Assembly (NCBI RefSeq): GCF_025231485.1
Contig: NZ_CP104003.1
Span: 3,735,960-3,799,959 of the forward strand
Direction: 5' to 3'
From: Salinirubellus salinus
Lineage (GTDB): Archaea > Halobacteriota > Halobacteria > Halobacteriales > Haloarculaceae
DNA: 64,000 nt
Position 1 is the first letter of the stretch, and every line of letters begins with the position of its first letter. The position numbers and the translations under genes were made by a program. This document shows positions 52,842 to 61,687 of the stretch, one piece after another. The notes beneath the pieces were generated by a model, which saw nothing but the letters and a program-made list of their open reading frames with translations, ran no database searches and was not told the origin of the DNA.

Positions 52842-54131
52842 ATGCACGTCTGTATGCTCTTGGAGGGGGGCTACCCACCCGACATCCGGGTGACCAAGGA
52901 GGCGACCGCTCTCGTGGCCGCCGGTCACAGGGTCACCGTCCTCTGCGAACGGGACGCGGCGGAGCCGGCGGACGAGTCACGCGACGGCATCGAGATTCGC
53001 CGTCGTCGGCTCCGGGAGGCACCAGACGGTGTCGCTGGTATCGTTCGCGGAGCCAAATTCCTCGCGTCCTACGTGAGACGGCCCTGTGTCTCGGGGATTG
53101 AGGACCTTCACGTGACAGACCCTATCGACGTCCTCCACGTCCACGACCTCCCGCTTGGCCGGTCGGCACTCGAGGCGAGCGAGCGACTCGACCTCCCCGT
53201 CGTTCTCGACCTCCACGAGAACTGGCCGGAAGCGGTCAGACAGTACCGCGGTACGGATACGTGGCGCAGATACGTGGAGACACCGAGCTACCTCGCGGGA
53301 CGGATTGCCATGCCGATCGCTCGCTGGAAGCGGATCGAACGAGACTGCGTGCAGCGTGCGGACCGAGTGATCACGGTCGCAGAGGAGGCGAAGCGACACT
53401 ACGTCGAGGACTGCGGTGCAGACCCCAGTGACGTCGTCGTCGTCTCGAACGTCGTGGACCTCGAACGGTTCGACCGAGATGTCGAACCGGCCACCGTCGA
53501 TGGTGAGTTCGTCCTCTCGTACGTGGGCACGCTCGGTGGACGGCACCGCGGTATCGAGACGGTGCTTCGAGCGATGCCGTCTCTCCTCGAGACGATTCCT
53601 GAGGCACACTTCCTCGTCGTCGGTGCCGGTGCGGCGTACGAAGACGAGTGCCGTGCGCTCGTGAGTGAACTCGGTCTTGAAGAACAGGTGGCCTTCACGG
53701 GTTGGGTCGACTTCGAGCAGATACCGGGCTACGTCGCCGCGAGCGACGTGTGCTTGGTTACCCACCGCTCGACGGGTCACACCGAGACGACAGTTCCGCA
53801 CAAGCTCTCGCAGTACATGGCGATGGGCAAGCCAGTAATCGTCACGGACGTCGGCCCGCTCGAGCGGATTATCTCCGAGTCGAATGCAGGGTTGGTCGTT
53901 CCAGACGGTGACTCAGATGCTCTGGCCCGGGAGGCGATCGAGCTCCACCAGCGCCCCAATTTTGCGGCAGAACTTGGCTCGAACGGTCGACAGGCCGTCG
54001 AGGAGAGGTACAACTGGGAACGTGGCTCTGCATCCCTGACGGCGATGTACGACGAGTTGGCCCGCGCCGAGTGCGACTCGACTGGATACAGGGACGCGGA
54101 ACACTACCGCTCTCCGGAAGCTTCGATGTAG
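52842..54131 (+). CDS. GT4 family glycosyltransferase
   Basis: A 429-residue GT-B enzyme. MHVCMLLEGGYPPDIRVTKEATAL is the N-terminal Rossmann domain with the Gly-rich loop, GTLGGRHRGIETVLRAMPSLLE near residue 228 starts the C-terminal domain, and TETTVPHKLSQYMAMGKPVIVTDVGPLERIISES near residue 320 has the Glu-x7-Glu-like donor-binding region (HKLSQYMAMGKPVI). It belongs to the WbuB/GT4 type common in capsule loci. Donor not predictable. ATG 52842 is preferred over an in-frame extension starting at 52680. Confidence 0.9.
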   Translation: MHVCMLLEGGYPPDIRVTKEATALVAAGHRVTVLCERDAAEPADESRDGIEIRRRRLREAPDGVAGIVRGAKFLASYVRRPCVSGIEDLHVTDPIDVLHVHDLPLGRSALEASERLDLPVVLDLHENWPEAVRQYRGTDTWRRYVETPSYLAGRIAMPIARWKRIERDCVQRADRVITVAEEAKRHYVEDCGADPSDVVVVSNVVDLERFDRDVEPATVDGEFVLSYVGTLGGRHRGIETVLRAMPSLLETIPEAHFLVVGAGAAYEDECRALVSELGLEEQVAFTGWVDFEQIPGYVAASDVCLVTHRSTGHTETTVPHKLSQYMAMGKPVIVTDVGPLERIISESNAGLVVPDGDSDALAREAIELHQRPNFAAELGSNGRQAVEERYNWERGSASLTAMYDELARAECDSTGYRDAEHYRSPEASM

Positions 54132-54233
54132 GACCGACCCTCTCTTCTGGTGGTCGACCCGTGTGACGAACACCTCCTCGACTGGAGATTCTAGTGCAGC
54201 GGCCCCGTCGCCTGCGCGTCCCTCGGATGCGAC

Positions 54234-55748
54234 CTAACCGCGGACGGTGCTGATCAAGGTGCGGACGTTGCGGGTGATCCCCCAGTCGAACAGGCTGTCG
54301 AGCAACGTCACCAGAACGAGGTACGCAATGCCTCCCAGGACGATGAGTGCGACGAGCTCGAGGCCGCGAAGAGCCGGTTGGAACTCCTGGCGTACCGTGA
54401 GGACGAGCGCTCCCATCAACAGACTGGCGACGATCGGGTAGACCAGCTCCCGAGCGACCTCGAAATAGCTGAGCTGGAGCAACGAAGCCGTGATGTACAG
54501 GCGGACCGGGATGGTGACGACGGTGACTCCTGCGACGACCGCAGCGACGCCTTCGATGCCGAACTGTACCGCAGCAGGATAGATGGCGGCAGCGAGGAGC
54601 GCGAGTTGGAGGATGCTCACCTTGCTCACGAGTTCGGGGCGTCCGACGGCCTTCCAGACCTGTTCGAACAGGACGGTTAAGGCCGTCACCCCACCGTATA
54701 CGGTGAGAATCTGCATGGTTGTGATTGCCGGCGTCCAGTCGTCGCCGAGGACCACATCGACGAACACTGGTGCGACGGCGACGATTCCAATCACCATCGG
54801 GAAGGACAGGACACCGACCAGCCTGAGTGTCTGTAGAAACGCATTACGTAACCGGTCGCGGTCGTCCTGGAGCTTCGAATACATCGAGAATACGACGTTG
54901 GAGATGGTCCGAGTGACCTCTGTCGCGGGAGCGGTTCCGACCCGGTAGGCGATCTTGTAGAACCCGAGCGCCTGCGCCGAGAGGAACACACCGACAGCCG
55001 CGTCGTCACCTTCCTCGAGGAAGAAGTTGACCACGTTGTTCGCGGTTATCCACTTTCCGTACCCCAGCAGCTGGCCGGCTTTCTCGAGGTCGAAGGAGAC
55101 ACTCGGGCGATATCCCTGCAGCCAGTACGAGAGGAGAAGCCGCGTCGCATCGGCCGCCAGATACCCGTACACCAGCGCCAGAACGTCCGGCGAGACGAGT
55201 GCATATCCGATCGCGACGACCGCCTCGACGATGCTCCCTCCCATCCGGAAGAGAAACTTCAGGTGGAAGTCGAGACGTTTTTCGAAGTAGACGACTCCTG
55301 GGTTCCTCACCGCCAGCAGGAGCGGTGAAACGGCGATCAGATGGAGCAGGGGGACGACACGACTCTCCCCGAAGATGCCCGCAACCAGCGGTGCCCCAAG
55401 GAACAAGAGAGTCGCGATGAGCGCTCCTCGAACGAGCTGAAGGACCCACGCGGTGTCCAGGTAGTGATCGACGTCGTCCTCGTGGCGGTGGATGAGCGCC
55501 TGGTTGACCCCGAGCCGCGAGAACCGGTCCAGTCCCGCGACCACCAACAGGACGATTCCCATGAGCCCGAAGTCCCGCGGCGACAGTAACCGCGCGAGGA
55601 CGAGGAGCACCAGCAACTGGAGGAGGCGACCGCCGACGTTCTGGAACGTCTCCCAGAGCCCGGAGTGGACCGTGCGGCTGTAGATGTTCCCACTCGGTGT
55701 GATGCGCCGAACGAGATCCCTCAGCTTCTGGAGCAGGCGCGAGATCAC
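54234..55748 (-). CDS. Wzx-type polysaccharide flippase (copy 2)
   Basis: A 504-residue polytopic protein with about 12-14 hydrophobic segments. The N-terminal GNIYSRTVHSGLWETFQNVGGRLLQLL and the loop VNQALIHRHEDDVDHYLDTAW are characteristic of the lipopolysaccharide/PST flippase family. It probably exports the lipid-linked glycan made by module II and is only distantly similar to the flippase at 19563. It lies 31 bp downstream of the alkaline-phosphatase-fold gene stop on the same strand, so both may be one transcript. Confidence 0.88.
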   Translation of the reverse strand: MISRLLQKLRDLVRRITPSGNIYSRTVHSGLWETFQNVGGRLLQLLVLLVLARLLSPRDFGLMGIVLLVVAGLDRFSRLGVNQALIHRHEDDVDHYLDTAWVLQLVRGALIATLLFLGAPLVAGIFGESRVVPLLHLIAVSPLLLAVRNPGVVYFEKRLDFHLKFLFRMGGSIVEAVVAIGYALVSPDVLALVYGYLAADATRLLLSYWLQGYRPSVSFDLEKAGQLLGYGKWITANNVVNFFLEEGDDAAVGVFLSAQALGFYKIAYRVGTAPATEVTRTISNVVFSMYSKLQDDRDRLRNAFLQTLRLVGVLSFPMVIGIVAVAPVFVDVVLGDDWTPAITTMQILTVYGGVTALTVLFEQVWKAVGRPELVSKVSILQLALLAAAIYPAAVQFGIEGVAAVVAGVTVVTIPVRLYITASLLQLSYFEVARELVYPIVASLLMGALVLTVRQEFQPALRGLELVALIVLGGIAYLVLVTLLDSLFDWGITRNVRTLISTVRG

Positions 55749-55779
55749 TCCCTTCCGTCCTCCAGCGCGTCGATCGCGG

Positions 55780-56697
55780 TCACGACCGGTATCCGAGGGC
55801 CCTCAGATGCTCCCCGAGGTCCTGTTCGCCCAGCCCCGTGGCGACGTGCTCCGGTTCGCGAACCTCGAAATCGTCTCGTCCGGCCCCCTCGGCCAGAACC
55901 CACGGGACCCGCTTGACCGCTGGGACCGGATTGTGTTTCGGGTGGCCGTAGACGAACCACTCACCCATCGCGTTGCCGTGGTCGGAGGTCACGACCACGG
56001 TTCCCTCGACGTTCCGGATGACGGTCTCGACCTCGTCGAGCACTCCCAAGAGGTTCTGGCCGTAGTCCTGCCAGATCTCGTCGCGTTCGTACCGGCCTTC
56101 TTGGAGGCCACGCCACACGTTCTGTGTTCCTCCCTCCCCACCGTTCCCGACCGAGTCGTACTTGCCGGGGCAGTGCAGGAAGGGGGCGTGTGGCTGTACG
56201 TAATGAATCACGTATCGGTCGGCGTCAGTCTCTCTGTACGACTTGATGGCCGCGTTCGTCACCGCGCCGGGACGGGTGACACCGTACTCCGGATCGACCG
56301 CGTAGCTCCACACCTCCTCGATTCCGTACAGCCGAGTGGCGTCGATCTCCGTGACGAATCCCGTGGAGGATATGTAGAACGTTCCCGAGACGAGCTCGTC
56401 CGGACCCCGGTCGAACGTCTTCACGAGCCACTCTGGTGTCGCACTGGCACACGAGTAGATGGGGACCACCGACTCGAACCGCTCGTACACGTCGTGTCGT
56501 GGCGCGAATTCCTCGAATAGGTCGTAGCGACAGGCGTCCAGTATGATGAGTACGTCCCACTCCTCGTCGTAGATGTTACGGCCGTAGCTGATTCGACGAC
56601 CGAGTGCTGACAGCCCGATGTCGTAGAAGTTCCGGGGGGCGTTGACCGGATCGGAGGCCAGCACTCGTCCGAACTCTACTATGTGACCCAACCTCAT
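55780..56697 (-). CDS. Sulfatase-like / alkaline-phosphatase-fold protein (copy 3)
   Basis: A 305-residue short member of the alkaline phosphatase superfamily. EEWDVLIILDACRYDLFEEF near residue 47 gives the first metal Asp, CASATPEWLVKTFD near residue 83 contains the nucleophile position (Ser or Thr, not C-x-P-x-R), and TVVVTSDHGNAMGEWFVYGHPKHN near residue 232 gives the second metal pair. It ends at about 305 residues and lacks the C-terminal domain of large sulfatases. Phosphoester or phosphoglycerol chemistry on the glycan is likely. No signal peptide is visible. Confidence 0.82.
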   Translation of the reverse strand: MRLGHIVEFGRVLASDPVNAPRNFYDIGLSALGRRISYGRNIYDEEWDVLIILDACRYDLFEEFAPRHDVYERFESVVPIYSCASATPEWLVKTFDRGPDELVSGTFYISSTGFVTEIDATRLYGIEEVWSYAVDPEYGVTRPGAVTNAAIKSYRETDADRYVIHYVQPHAPFLHCPGKYDSVGNGGEGGTQNVWRGLQEGRYERDEIWQDYGQNLLGVLDEVETVIRNVEGTVVVTSDHGNAMGEWFVYGHPKHNPVPAVKRVPWVLAEGAGRDDFEVREPEHVATGLGEQDLGEHLRALGYRS

Positions 56698-57009
56698 CCC
56701 GTTCTGAGGGTCGGTAGCTATCCAGTGATGAAATATTTTCCGGTGAGATGACCAATCTCTCCGACACTCGTGGGGTCGACCGCGACTGCCACTTGGTTAC
56801 GTTTGGAGCGCCAGAGAGCTTATGACCTTCCCGGAGCCTCGGGACCCTATGCAGTCGTCTGCCTCCGGTATCAGCGCTGTGGGTATCACGGGTGTCGGAC
56901 AACACGCTGGTAGTGACGCCCCTGACACGTTCAGCGAGCCCGAGTGCTGGGCGCTCGAACCAGGGATGTGGAGACACCACCGGCGGACGTCGTGGGGCGA
57001 GCCCCGTCT
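56698..57009. other. Divergent intergenic region upstream of the GT2 gene
   Basis: 312 bp between the alkaline-phosphatase-fold gene and the GT2 gene. It starts A/T-rich near 56720-56740 (ATGAAATATTTTCC), a plausible promoter for the minus gene. A 63-codon plus frame (56822-57013) ends in an ATGA overlap with the GT2 start, but its content does not look coding. Confidence 0.35.
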
Positions 57010-57987
57010 ATGAGCGATGGGGGGACGGAGAGTAGCCCGTCGGTCAGCGTCGTCCTACCGACGTACAACCGCCCTGCACGGCTCGTCGAGGCCGCAGAGA
57101 GCGTCGCCTCGCAAACCTACGACGATGTCGAACTGCTCGTCGTGGACGACCACTCCGACCGACCAGCCAGTGACGTCCTCCCCGCTGACTCGCTCGGGGG
57201 GTCAGTCACGGTCCGCCACCTCCGTCACGAAGAGAACCGCGGCGCGAACGCCGCACGGAACACCGGGATCGAGGCCGCGAACGGCGAGTTCGTCGCGTTT
57301 CTCGACGACGACGACCGGTGGGACCCGGAGAAGCTCGAGCGACAGGTCGACCGTTTCCGGACGGCCCCCCCGGACGTCGGCCTCGTCTACACCGGGACCC
57401 GATACGTCGGTCCCGATGGGGAGGAGCTGCTGGTGGAACCCGCGACTGAACACGACGACGCGACCCGTGCCATCCTCGTGGGCAAGCCCATCGGGGAGTT
57501 CTCGACCGTCCTCGTCAGGCGATCCGTGGTGGAGGCCGCGGGACTCCCGGACGAGCGGTTCCCGTCCTGGCAGGACCGCGAGTGGTACCTCCGTGTCTCT
57601 GAGCACTGCTCGTTCGCCGCGGTACCCGATGCGCTGATGTACCGGGGGATGGGATACGACGATCAGATCCACCAGAACTTCGAGGCCAAACGGGACGTGT
57701 CGTACCCGTTGTTCCTCGAGAAACACCGTCCGCTGGCGGCCGAGTACGGCCCCCTCGTGGAGCGACGCTTCGTCGCCACGCTCTCTCGGTCGCTCGGGAT
57801 GTCGGCTGTCTCGACGGGTAACTACGCCGACGCACGGCGCTACCTCCTCCGGGCGATTCGCTACTGGCCGGGGGAGACCAGAGCGTATCCGTACCTCCTC
57901 GCCTCGCTCGGCGGGGAGTACACGTACCGGGCTGGAAAGCGAGTGGCGGGTCTGGCCCGGGCGGCCCGGGAGACGCTCGGCGTCTGA
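57010..57987 (+). CDS. GT2 family glycosyltransferase
   Basis: A 325-residue GT-A enzyme. VSVVLPTYNRPARLVEAAESVASQTYDDVELLVVDDHSD opens the domain with the first Asp pair, and GEFVAFLDDDDRWDPEKLERQ near residue 95 is the DxD metal motif. VLVRRSVVEAAGLPDERFPSWQDREWYLR near residue 175 carries the acceptor-side aromatic/Glu segment usual in this family. It may transfer a sugar to a polyprenyl-linked acceptor. ATG 57010 gives the full family N-terminus. It converges with the SDR gene. Confidence 0.9.
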   Translation: MSDGGTESSPSVSVVLPTYNRPARLVEAAESVASQTYDDVELLVVDDHSDRPASDVLPADSLGGSVTVRHLRHEENRGANAARNTGIEAANGEFVAFLDDDDRWDPEKLERQVDRFRTAPPDVGLVYTGTRYVGPDGEELLVEPATEHDDATRAILVGKPIGEFSTVLVRRSVVEAAGLPDERFPSWQDREWYLRVSEHCSFAAVPDALMYRGMGYDDQIHQNFEAKRDVSYPLFLEKHRPLAAEYGPLVERRFVATLSRSLGMSAVSTGNYADARRYLLRAIRYWPGETRAYPYLLASLGGEYTYRAGKRVAGLARAARETLGV

Positions 57988-58027
57988 CGAGCCCCGGTTT
58001 CCGGCCCGTGCTCGCGAAACGCTCGGT

Positions 58028-59071
58028 CTAGAGCCGGAGCCTACGGACGAGGCCCAGCAGTCGTTGGCGTGGTGCGGTGCGGTGGACGCTCCCCGTCTCG
58101 GCCGTCGCCTCGATGTCCTGGGTCGCGTGCCAGTCGTAGGCCCGCTCGAACATCTCGAAGTTGCTGTCCTCTGGCTCCCAGCCGAGGACGTCTCTCGTCT
58201 TCGAGACGTCGAAGTAGTAGTCGCGAAAGACGCTCTTGTAGTGCCAGGGTGCCAGCGGCGACAGTTCGAGTCGGTCGAGGATACCGAGCCCGAAACTCGC
58301 CGGGGCCGCGGGGACGTAGACCACCGAAGAGTCCGAGTCGGCGTACTCGATGACGTGGTCTAGGTCCTCACCCAGCGTGTTGTACTCGAGGTTCCCGACG
58401 TTGAACACCTCCCCTCGAACGTCCGTGACGGCCGCCCGGTGTGACGCCGACGCGAGGTCGCGTGCGCTCACGAGCTGGAACTGGTTTGTTCCGTCACCGA
58501 GCATGAACACGAGGCTGTCGCGGTCCATCCAGTCGAAGAGGATCTCGTAGATGCCCGCCCGGCGCTCGTCGAGGACGGTTCGCGGCCGCAAGACGTTGAC
58601 CGGAAGACCCCGTTCGGCGTAGTCGAGCGCCACCTTGTCCCCGGCGAGCTTCGACCGGCCGTACGCGCCGATGGGGTCGAGTCGTGTCTCCTCGGTGACC
58701 GGCATCTCGTCGAGGCTGTAGACCGCGCTAGAGGAGATGTGTGAGACTCCCTCGACGCCGTGCTCTAGCGCGGCCTCCATGACGTTCTCGGTCCCGTCGA
58801 CGTTCACCTCCCAGAACTCCGTGCCTGCCTTCGTCAGCGGTACGAGCGCGACCGTGTGGTGGACGTAGTCGACCCCCTCCATCGCCTCGGCGATGCGGCG
58901 TGGCTCGCGCACGTCACCTTCGACGAACGTGACGGCCTCGGCAAGGTCAGTCCCGGAGATGTCGGGTTCGACGCGGTCGAACACCCGGACCTCCGCTCCT
59001 CGCTCGAGGAGGTGTTCTGCGATGTGACTGCCGACGAACCCGGAGCCGCCTGTCACGAGATGGGTTCCCAT
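58028..59071 (-). CDS. NAD-dependent epimerase/dehydratase (extended SDR, copy A)
   Basis: A 347-residue extended short-chain dehydrogenase/reductase. HLVTGGSGFVGSHIAEHLL at residues 4-22 binds NAD, HISSSAVYSLDEMPVTEETRLDPIGAYGRSKLAGDKVAL near residue 110 carries the catalytic Ser and the YxxxK pair. Nucleotide-sugar epimerisation or dehydration is the family role. It lies 89 bp downstream of the UPF0104 gene on the same strand. Confidence 0.9.
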   Translation of the reverse strand: MGTHLVTGGSGFVGSHIAEHLLERGAEVRVFDRVEPDISGTDLAEAVTFVEGDVREPRRIAEAMEGVDYVHHTVALVPLTKAGTEFWEVNVDGTENVMEAALEHGVEGVSHISSSAVYSLDEMPVTEETRLDPIGAYGRSKLAGDKVALDYAERGLPVNVLRPRTVLDERRAGIYEILFDWMDRDSLVFMLGDGTNQFQLVSARDLASASHRAAVTDVRGEVFNVGNLEYNTLGEDLDHVIEYADSDSSVVYVPAAPASFGLGILDRLELSPLAPWHYKSVFRDYYFDVSKTRDVLGWEPEDSNFEMFERAYDWHATQDIEATAETGSVHRTAPRQRLLGLVRRLRL

Positions 59072-59160
59072 AGCTAAGCGTCGATTGGTTGAACAATCAA
59101 GTTTGCGTCGGCGAGACGGATAGCCAGCGCGGGCCCCCGGCAGCCTACCGCCTCCCTGGC

Positions 59161-60114
59161 TCAGTCACTCCCGCCCGGCATCTGTCGCCGGTAGACGTAG
59201 TAGCTCGGGAGGGCCGCCAGCGCCAGCCCCGCAGAGAACCACAGGGTCACCGCCCGCGTGAGGAGTGTCGCACCTACGGCCACACTCCGGGACACGTCGA
59301 GTTCGACGAGTAGCAGCGTCATCGAGCCCTCTGTCGCACCAATCCCCCCTGGCAGGAGACTCAGTGCGCCGAGGATACTGGACAGCGCGAAGACGAAGGC
59401 CGACGCGAGGATGCCCGGGTCGACGCCGAACCCCGACAGGATGAGCCACAGTCCCAAGCACTCACAGAACCACGATACCACGCTCAATCCGATGGTCACG
59501 GTGAGCACGTCCGCACGTAGCAGTTCGTACGAGTTCTCGTACGTCCGCCGAACGCTCCCGACGTGGTCTCCTACCCTGGGGATCCGACCCAGCAGGTCGA
59601 AGAGGCGTTCACATGTCGGCCGGTGACGGAGCAGTGCGACGCCGACGAAGAGCGTCCCGAGCAACCCGACCGTGAGAACCACCGATCGCCCGAACGTGTA
59701 CACGCCCAACAGTGCGAGACAAATCACCCCGACGAGGTCGGTCAGTCGCTCCACCGCGACGACTGGACTCGACCGGCTGATCGGCACGCCGTGGTCGTCC
59801 CGGAGTAACCACGACTTCCAGAAGTCGCCGAGCTTCCCGGGTGTGAGTATCATCACGAGGGCACTCGTGAAGACGCCGAGACTGCCGAGGAGCGGGACGT
59901 CGATGTCGAGTTCGCGGAGCAGGTACTCCCACTTCACGAACCGGAGTGCCTGGTTCGTCAGCGTGAGGCCCATGGCCAGTGGAAGCAACCACCACTGGTA
60001 CCGACCGAGCACCCGTACGACCTCACCGACATCGGCGTACACCGTGAGCGCCAGCGAAACTACCATGACCAGCGCGACCGCGTACCAGACGTTCGAGGGG
60101 ATCGACCACCTCAT
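59161..60114 (-). CDS. UPF0104/LPG-synthase-type flippase-like membrane protein
   Basis: A 317-residue integral membrane protein with about eight hydrophobic segments, of the lysylphosphatidylglycerol synthase TM / UPF0104 family. Typical segments are VLGRYQWWLLPLAMGLTLTNQALRF, VVAVERLTDLVGVICLALLG, and SLLPGGIGATEGSMTLLLVEL with the family-conserved GGxGxxE motif. Members have been proposed to transport lipid-linked intermediates. The start overlaps the PHP gene stop by 4 bp (ATGA), so it is translated with that operon. Confidence 0.85.
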   Translation of the reverse strand: MRWSIPSNVWYAVALVMVVSLALTVYADVGEVVRVLGRYQWWLLPLAMGLTLTNQALRFVKWEYLLRELDIDVPLLGSLGVFTSALVMILTPGKLGDFWKSWLLRDDHGVPISRSSPVVAVERLTDLVGVICLALLGVYTFGRSVVLTVGLLGTLFVGVALLRHRPTCERLFDLLGRIPRVGDHVGSVRRTYENSYELLRADVLTVTIGLSVVSWFCECLGLWLILSGFGVDPGILASAFVFALSSILGALSLLPGGIGATEGSMTLLLVELDVSRSVAVGATLLTRAVTLWFSAGLALAALPSYYVYRRQMPGGSD

Positions 60115-60794
60115 CGGAGCGATCTCGCGAGTTTGACTACTTTCGTTCCCGCGTGGTTCACGAGCGACCCCCTCGTGCCGACCGCTCGGACCCGTCCATC
60201 ACGTATCGCCGTCTTCACACGGGGGAGGCGCTCTGCGACGGGTACGTCGTCGATGTCGACGTCGACCACCGTGTACGCGTTTCCAACTTCGCGGGCGAAG
60301 TGCGCGTCGCTCCCCCCGACGCCAGGGAGGCCCCACTCCCGAGCGAACGAGCGTGCGCGGTCGTTGTAGCTCGGACGGACACACCGGGCGTTGAAGACCT
60401 CGAACGCGTCGAGCGCGTCGGCGTACGCCGCCGGGTTCTCGAGTCCCTGTCGCAGTCGGTCGAACGGGTGGGGCGCGAACGCGAGTCCTCCTTGGTCGTG
60501 TATCGCGTCGATGACCGCTTCGGGTGGTTGCCACGGCCGTATCTCCTCCTCGACGAAGAGTCCGATGATCTGCCCTGCGGGGGTGTCGACCTCCTCCGCC
60601 GGGACGATCAGCATACCGTCGTCGGCGAGGCCGAGCGCCTCGTGCACACCTGCGACGGTGTTGTGGTCGGTCACGGCAACGCCGTCGAGGCCACGACGGC
60701 GTGCCATCGCGACGAGCGTCTCGACGGGCATCCACCCGCACGAGGGGGAGTAGCGGGTGTGCGTCTGCAGGTCCAGTCGGATCAGAGCGACCAC
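60111..60794 (-). CDS. PHP-domain phosphoesterase
   Basis: A 227-residue PHP-domain protein. LDLQTHTRYSPSCGWMPVETLVAMARRRGLDGVAVTDHNTVAG near residue 6 supplies the first metal motifs (HTR/H, D), VPAEEVDTPAGQIIGLF near residue 65 the Glu/Asp motif, FAPHPFDR near 107 and GVGGSDAHFAREVGN near residue 168 the remaining His/Asp ligands. PHP proteins are metal-dependent phosphoesterases. GTG 60794 is the nearest start to the conserved motif and overlaps the UbiA stop by 13 bp, so it is coupled to that gene; the start codon is uncertain. Confidence 0.8.
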   Translation of the reverse strand: MVALIRLDLQTHTRYSPSCGWMPVETLVAMARRRGLDGVAVTDHNTVAGVHEALGLADDGMLIVPAEEVDTPAGQIIGLFVEEEIRPWQPPEAVIDAIHDQGGLAFAPHPFDRLRQGLENPAAYADALDAFEVFNARCVRPSYNDRARSFAREWGLPGVGGSDAHFAREVGNAYTVVDVDIDDVPVAERLPRVKTAIRDGRVRAVGTRGSLVNHAGTKVVKLARSLR

Positions 60795-61687
60795 CCCGGC
60801 GGAACGACGTACAGCAGCACCAGCGTGGTGATACCCCACAGAAGGAAGTTGACCATCGTCGTGCGGTCCAGCAGCATCTCCTTCGGGTCGCTGATGTGGC
60901 CCTCGATAGCGAGGTAGACGTACCGGAAGACCGCCAGATACGCGAACGGGATCGTGAGCATCATCGCCAGGTCGCGGGCGAAGAACGTGTACAGTGAGTA
61001 CGCGAACAGGAGCATCGCCGCGACGCTGAGGAAGACGAACTCCAGAAAGTCGGTGGAGTACTTCGCGAGCGTCGTTCGGGCTTCGGCGGGGTCGTCGAGT
61101 CGTTCGAGTTCGGCCCAGCGTTTGCCACTTCCGAGCATGAGTGCCGCGAGGAAGGTCGAGAGGAGCAGCCAGGGGCTTATGGGCGACCCGATGAGCAGTA
61201 TCCCACCGATGGCCCGGAGGACGAAGCCGCTGCTGATGACCAGCAGGTCGACGATGAGCACGTCCCTGAGCGCGTAGTCGTAGAGGAGGTTCTGTGCGAC
61301 GTAGGCGACCAGTATGGCCGCGAACGTCGGTTCGACCACCCAGGCGGTCGCGAGACTCGAGACCGAGAGGACCACCGCCGTGACCGCCGCGGTCGTGATT
61401 CCCACTTGGCCGCTCGCGATGGGGCGGTGTCGCTTGGTCGGGTGTCTGCGGTCCTCCTCGACGTCCGCGATGTCGTTGGCGATGTAGATGCTCCCTGCGA
61501 CCGCGGAGAACAGGACGGCACCCATGGTCGCGTCGACCCACGCGTCGAGGTTGAGTGCGTTCATCGAGAAGACGACCGGGATGAACAGGATGACCTGTTT
61601 GTACCACTGGCCCGGACGGACTTCGCGGACGAGCCCATCGAGCGAACTCCAGTAGTCGCTCAGTCGCTCCCGTGTCCCGAAGCTCAT
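60782..61687 (-). CDS. UbiA-family prenyltransferase, DPPR-synthase-like
   Basis: A 301-residue integral membrane prenyltransferase with about eight helices. The first Asp-rich motif is IYIANDIADVEEDRRHPTKRHRP (Asn71, Asp72, Asp75, Asp79), the second region is LYDYALRDVLIVDLLVIS near residue 165. The N-terminus (VREVRPGQWYKQVILFIPVVFS) matches decaprenyl-phosphate phosphoribosyltransferases such as mycobacterial Rv3806c, which use PRPP to make polyprenyl-phosphoryl-ribose. Haloarchaeal members could act on dolichyl phosphate. It overlaps the epimerase gene (ATGA) upstream and the PHP gene downstream. Confidence 0.85.
   Translation of the reverse strand: MSFGTRERLSDYWSSLDGLVREVRPGQWYKQVILFIPVVFSMNALNLDAWVDATMGAVLFSAVAGSIYIANDIADVEEDRRHPTKRHRPIASGQVGITTAAVTAVVLSVSSLATAWVVEPTFAAILVAYVAQNLLYDYALRDVLIVDLLVISSGFVLRAIGGILLIGSPISPWLLLSTFLAALMLGSGKRWAELERLDDPAEARTTLAKYSTDFLEFVFLSVAAMLLFAYSLYTFFARDLAMMLTIPFAYLAVFRYVYLAIEGHISDPKEMLLDRTTMVNFLLWGITTLVLLYVVPPGWSL

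Noticed and set aside
56822-57013. 63-codon frame ending in ATGA with the GT2 gene
   Set aside because: Low-complexity, with no conserved motif and no promoter at the expected distance; most likely an accidental open frame.
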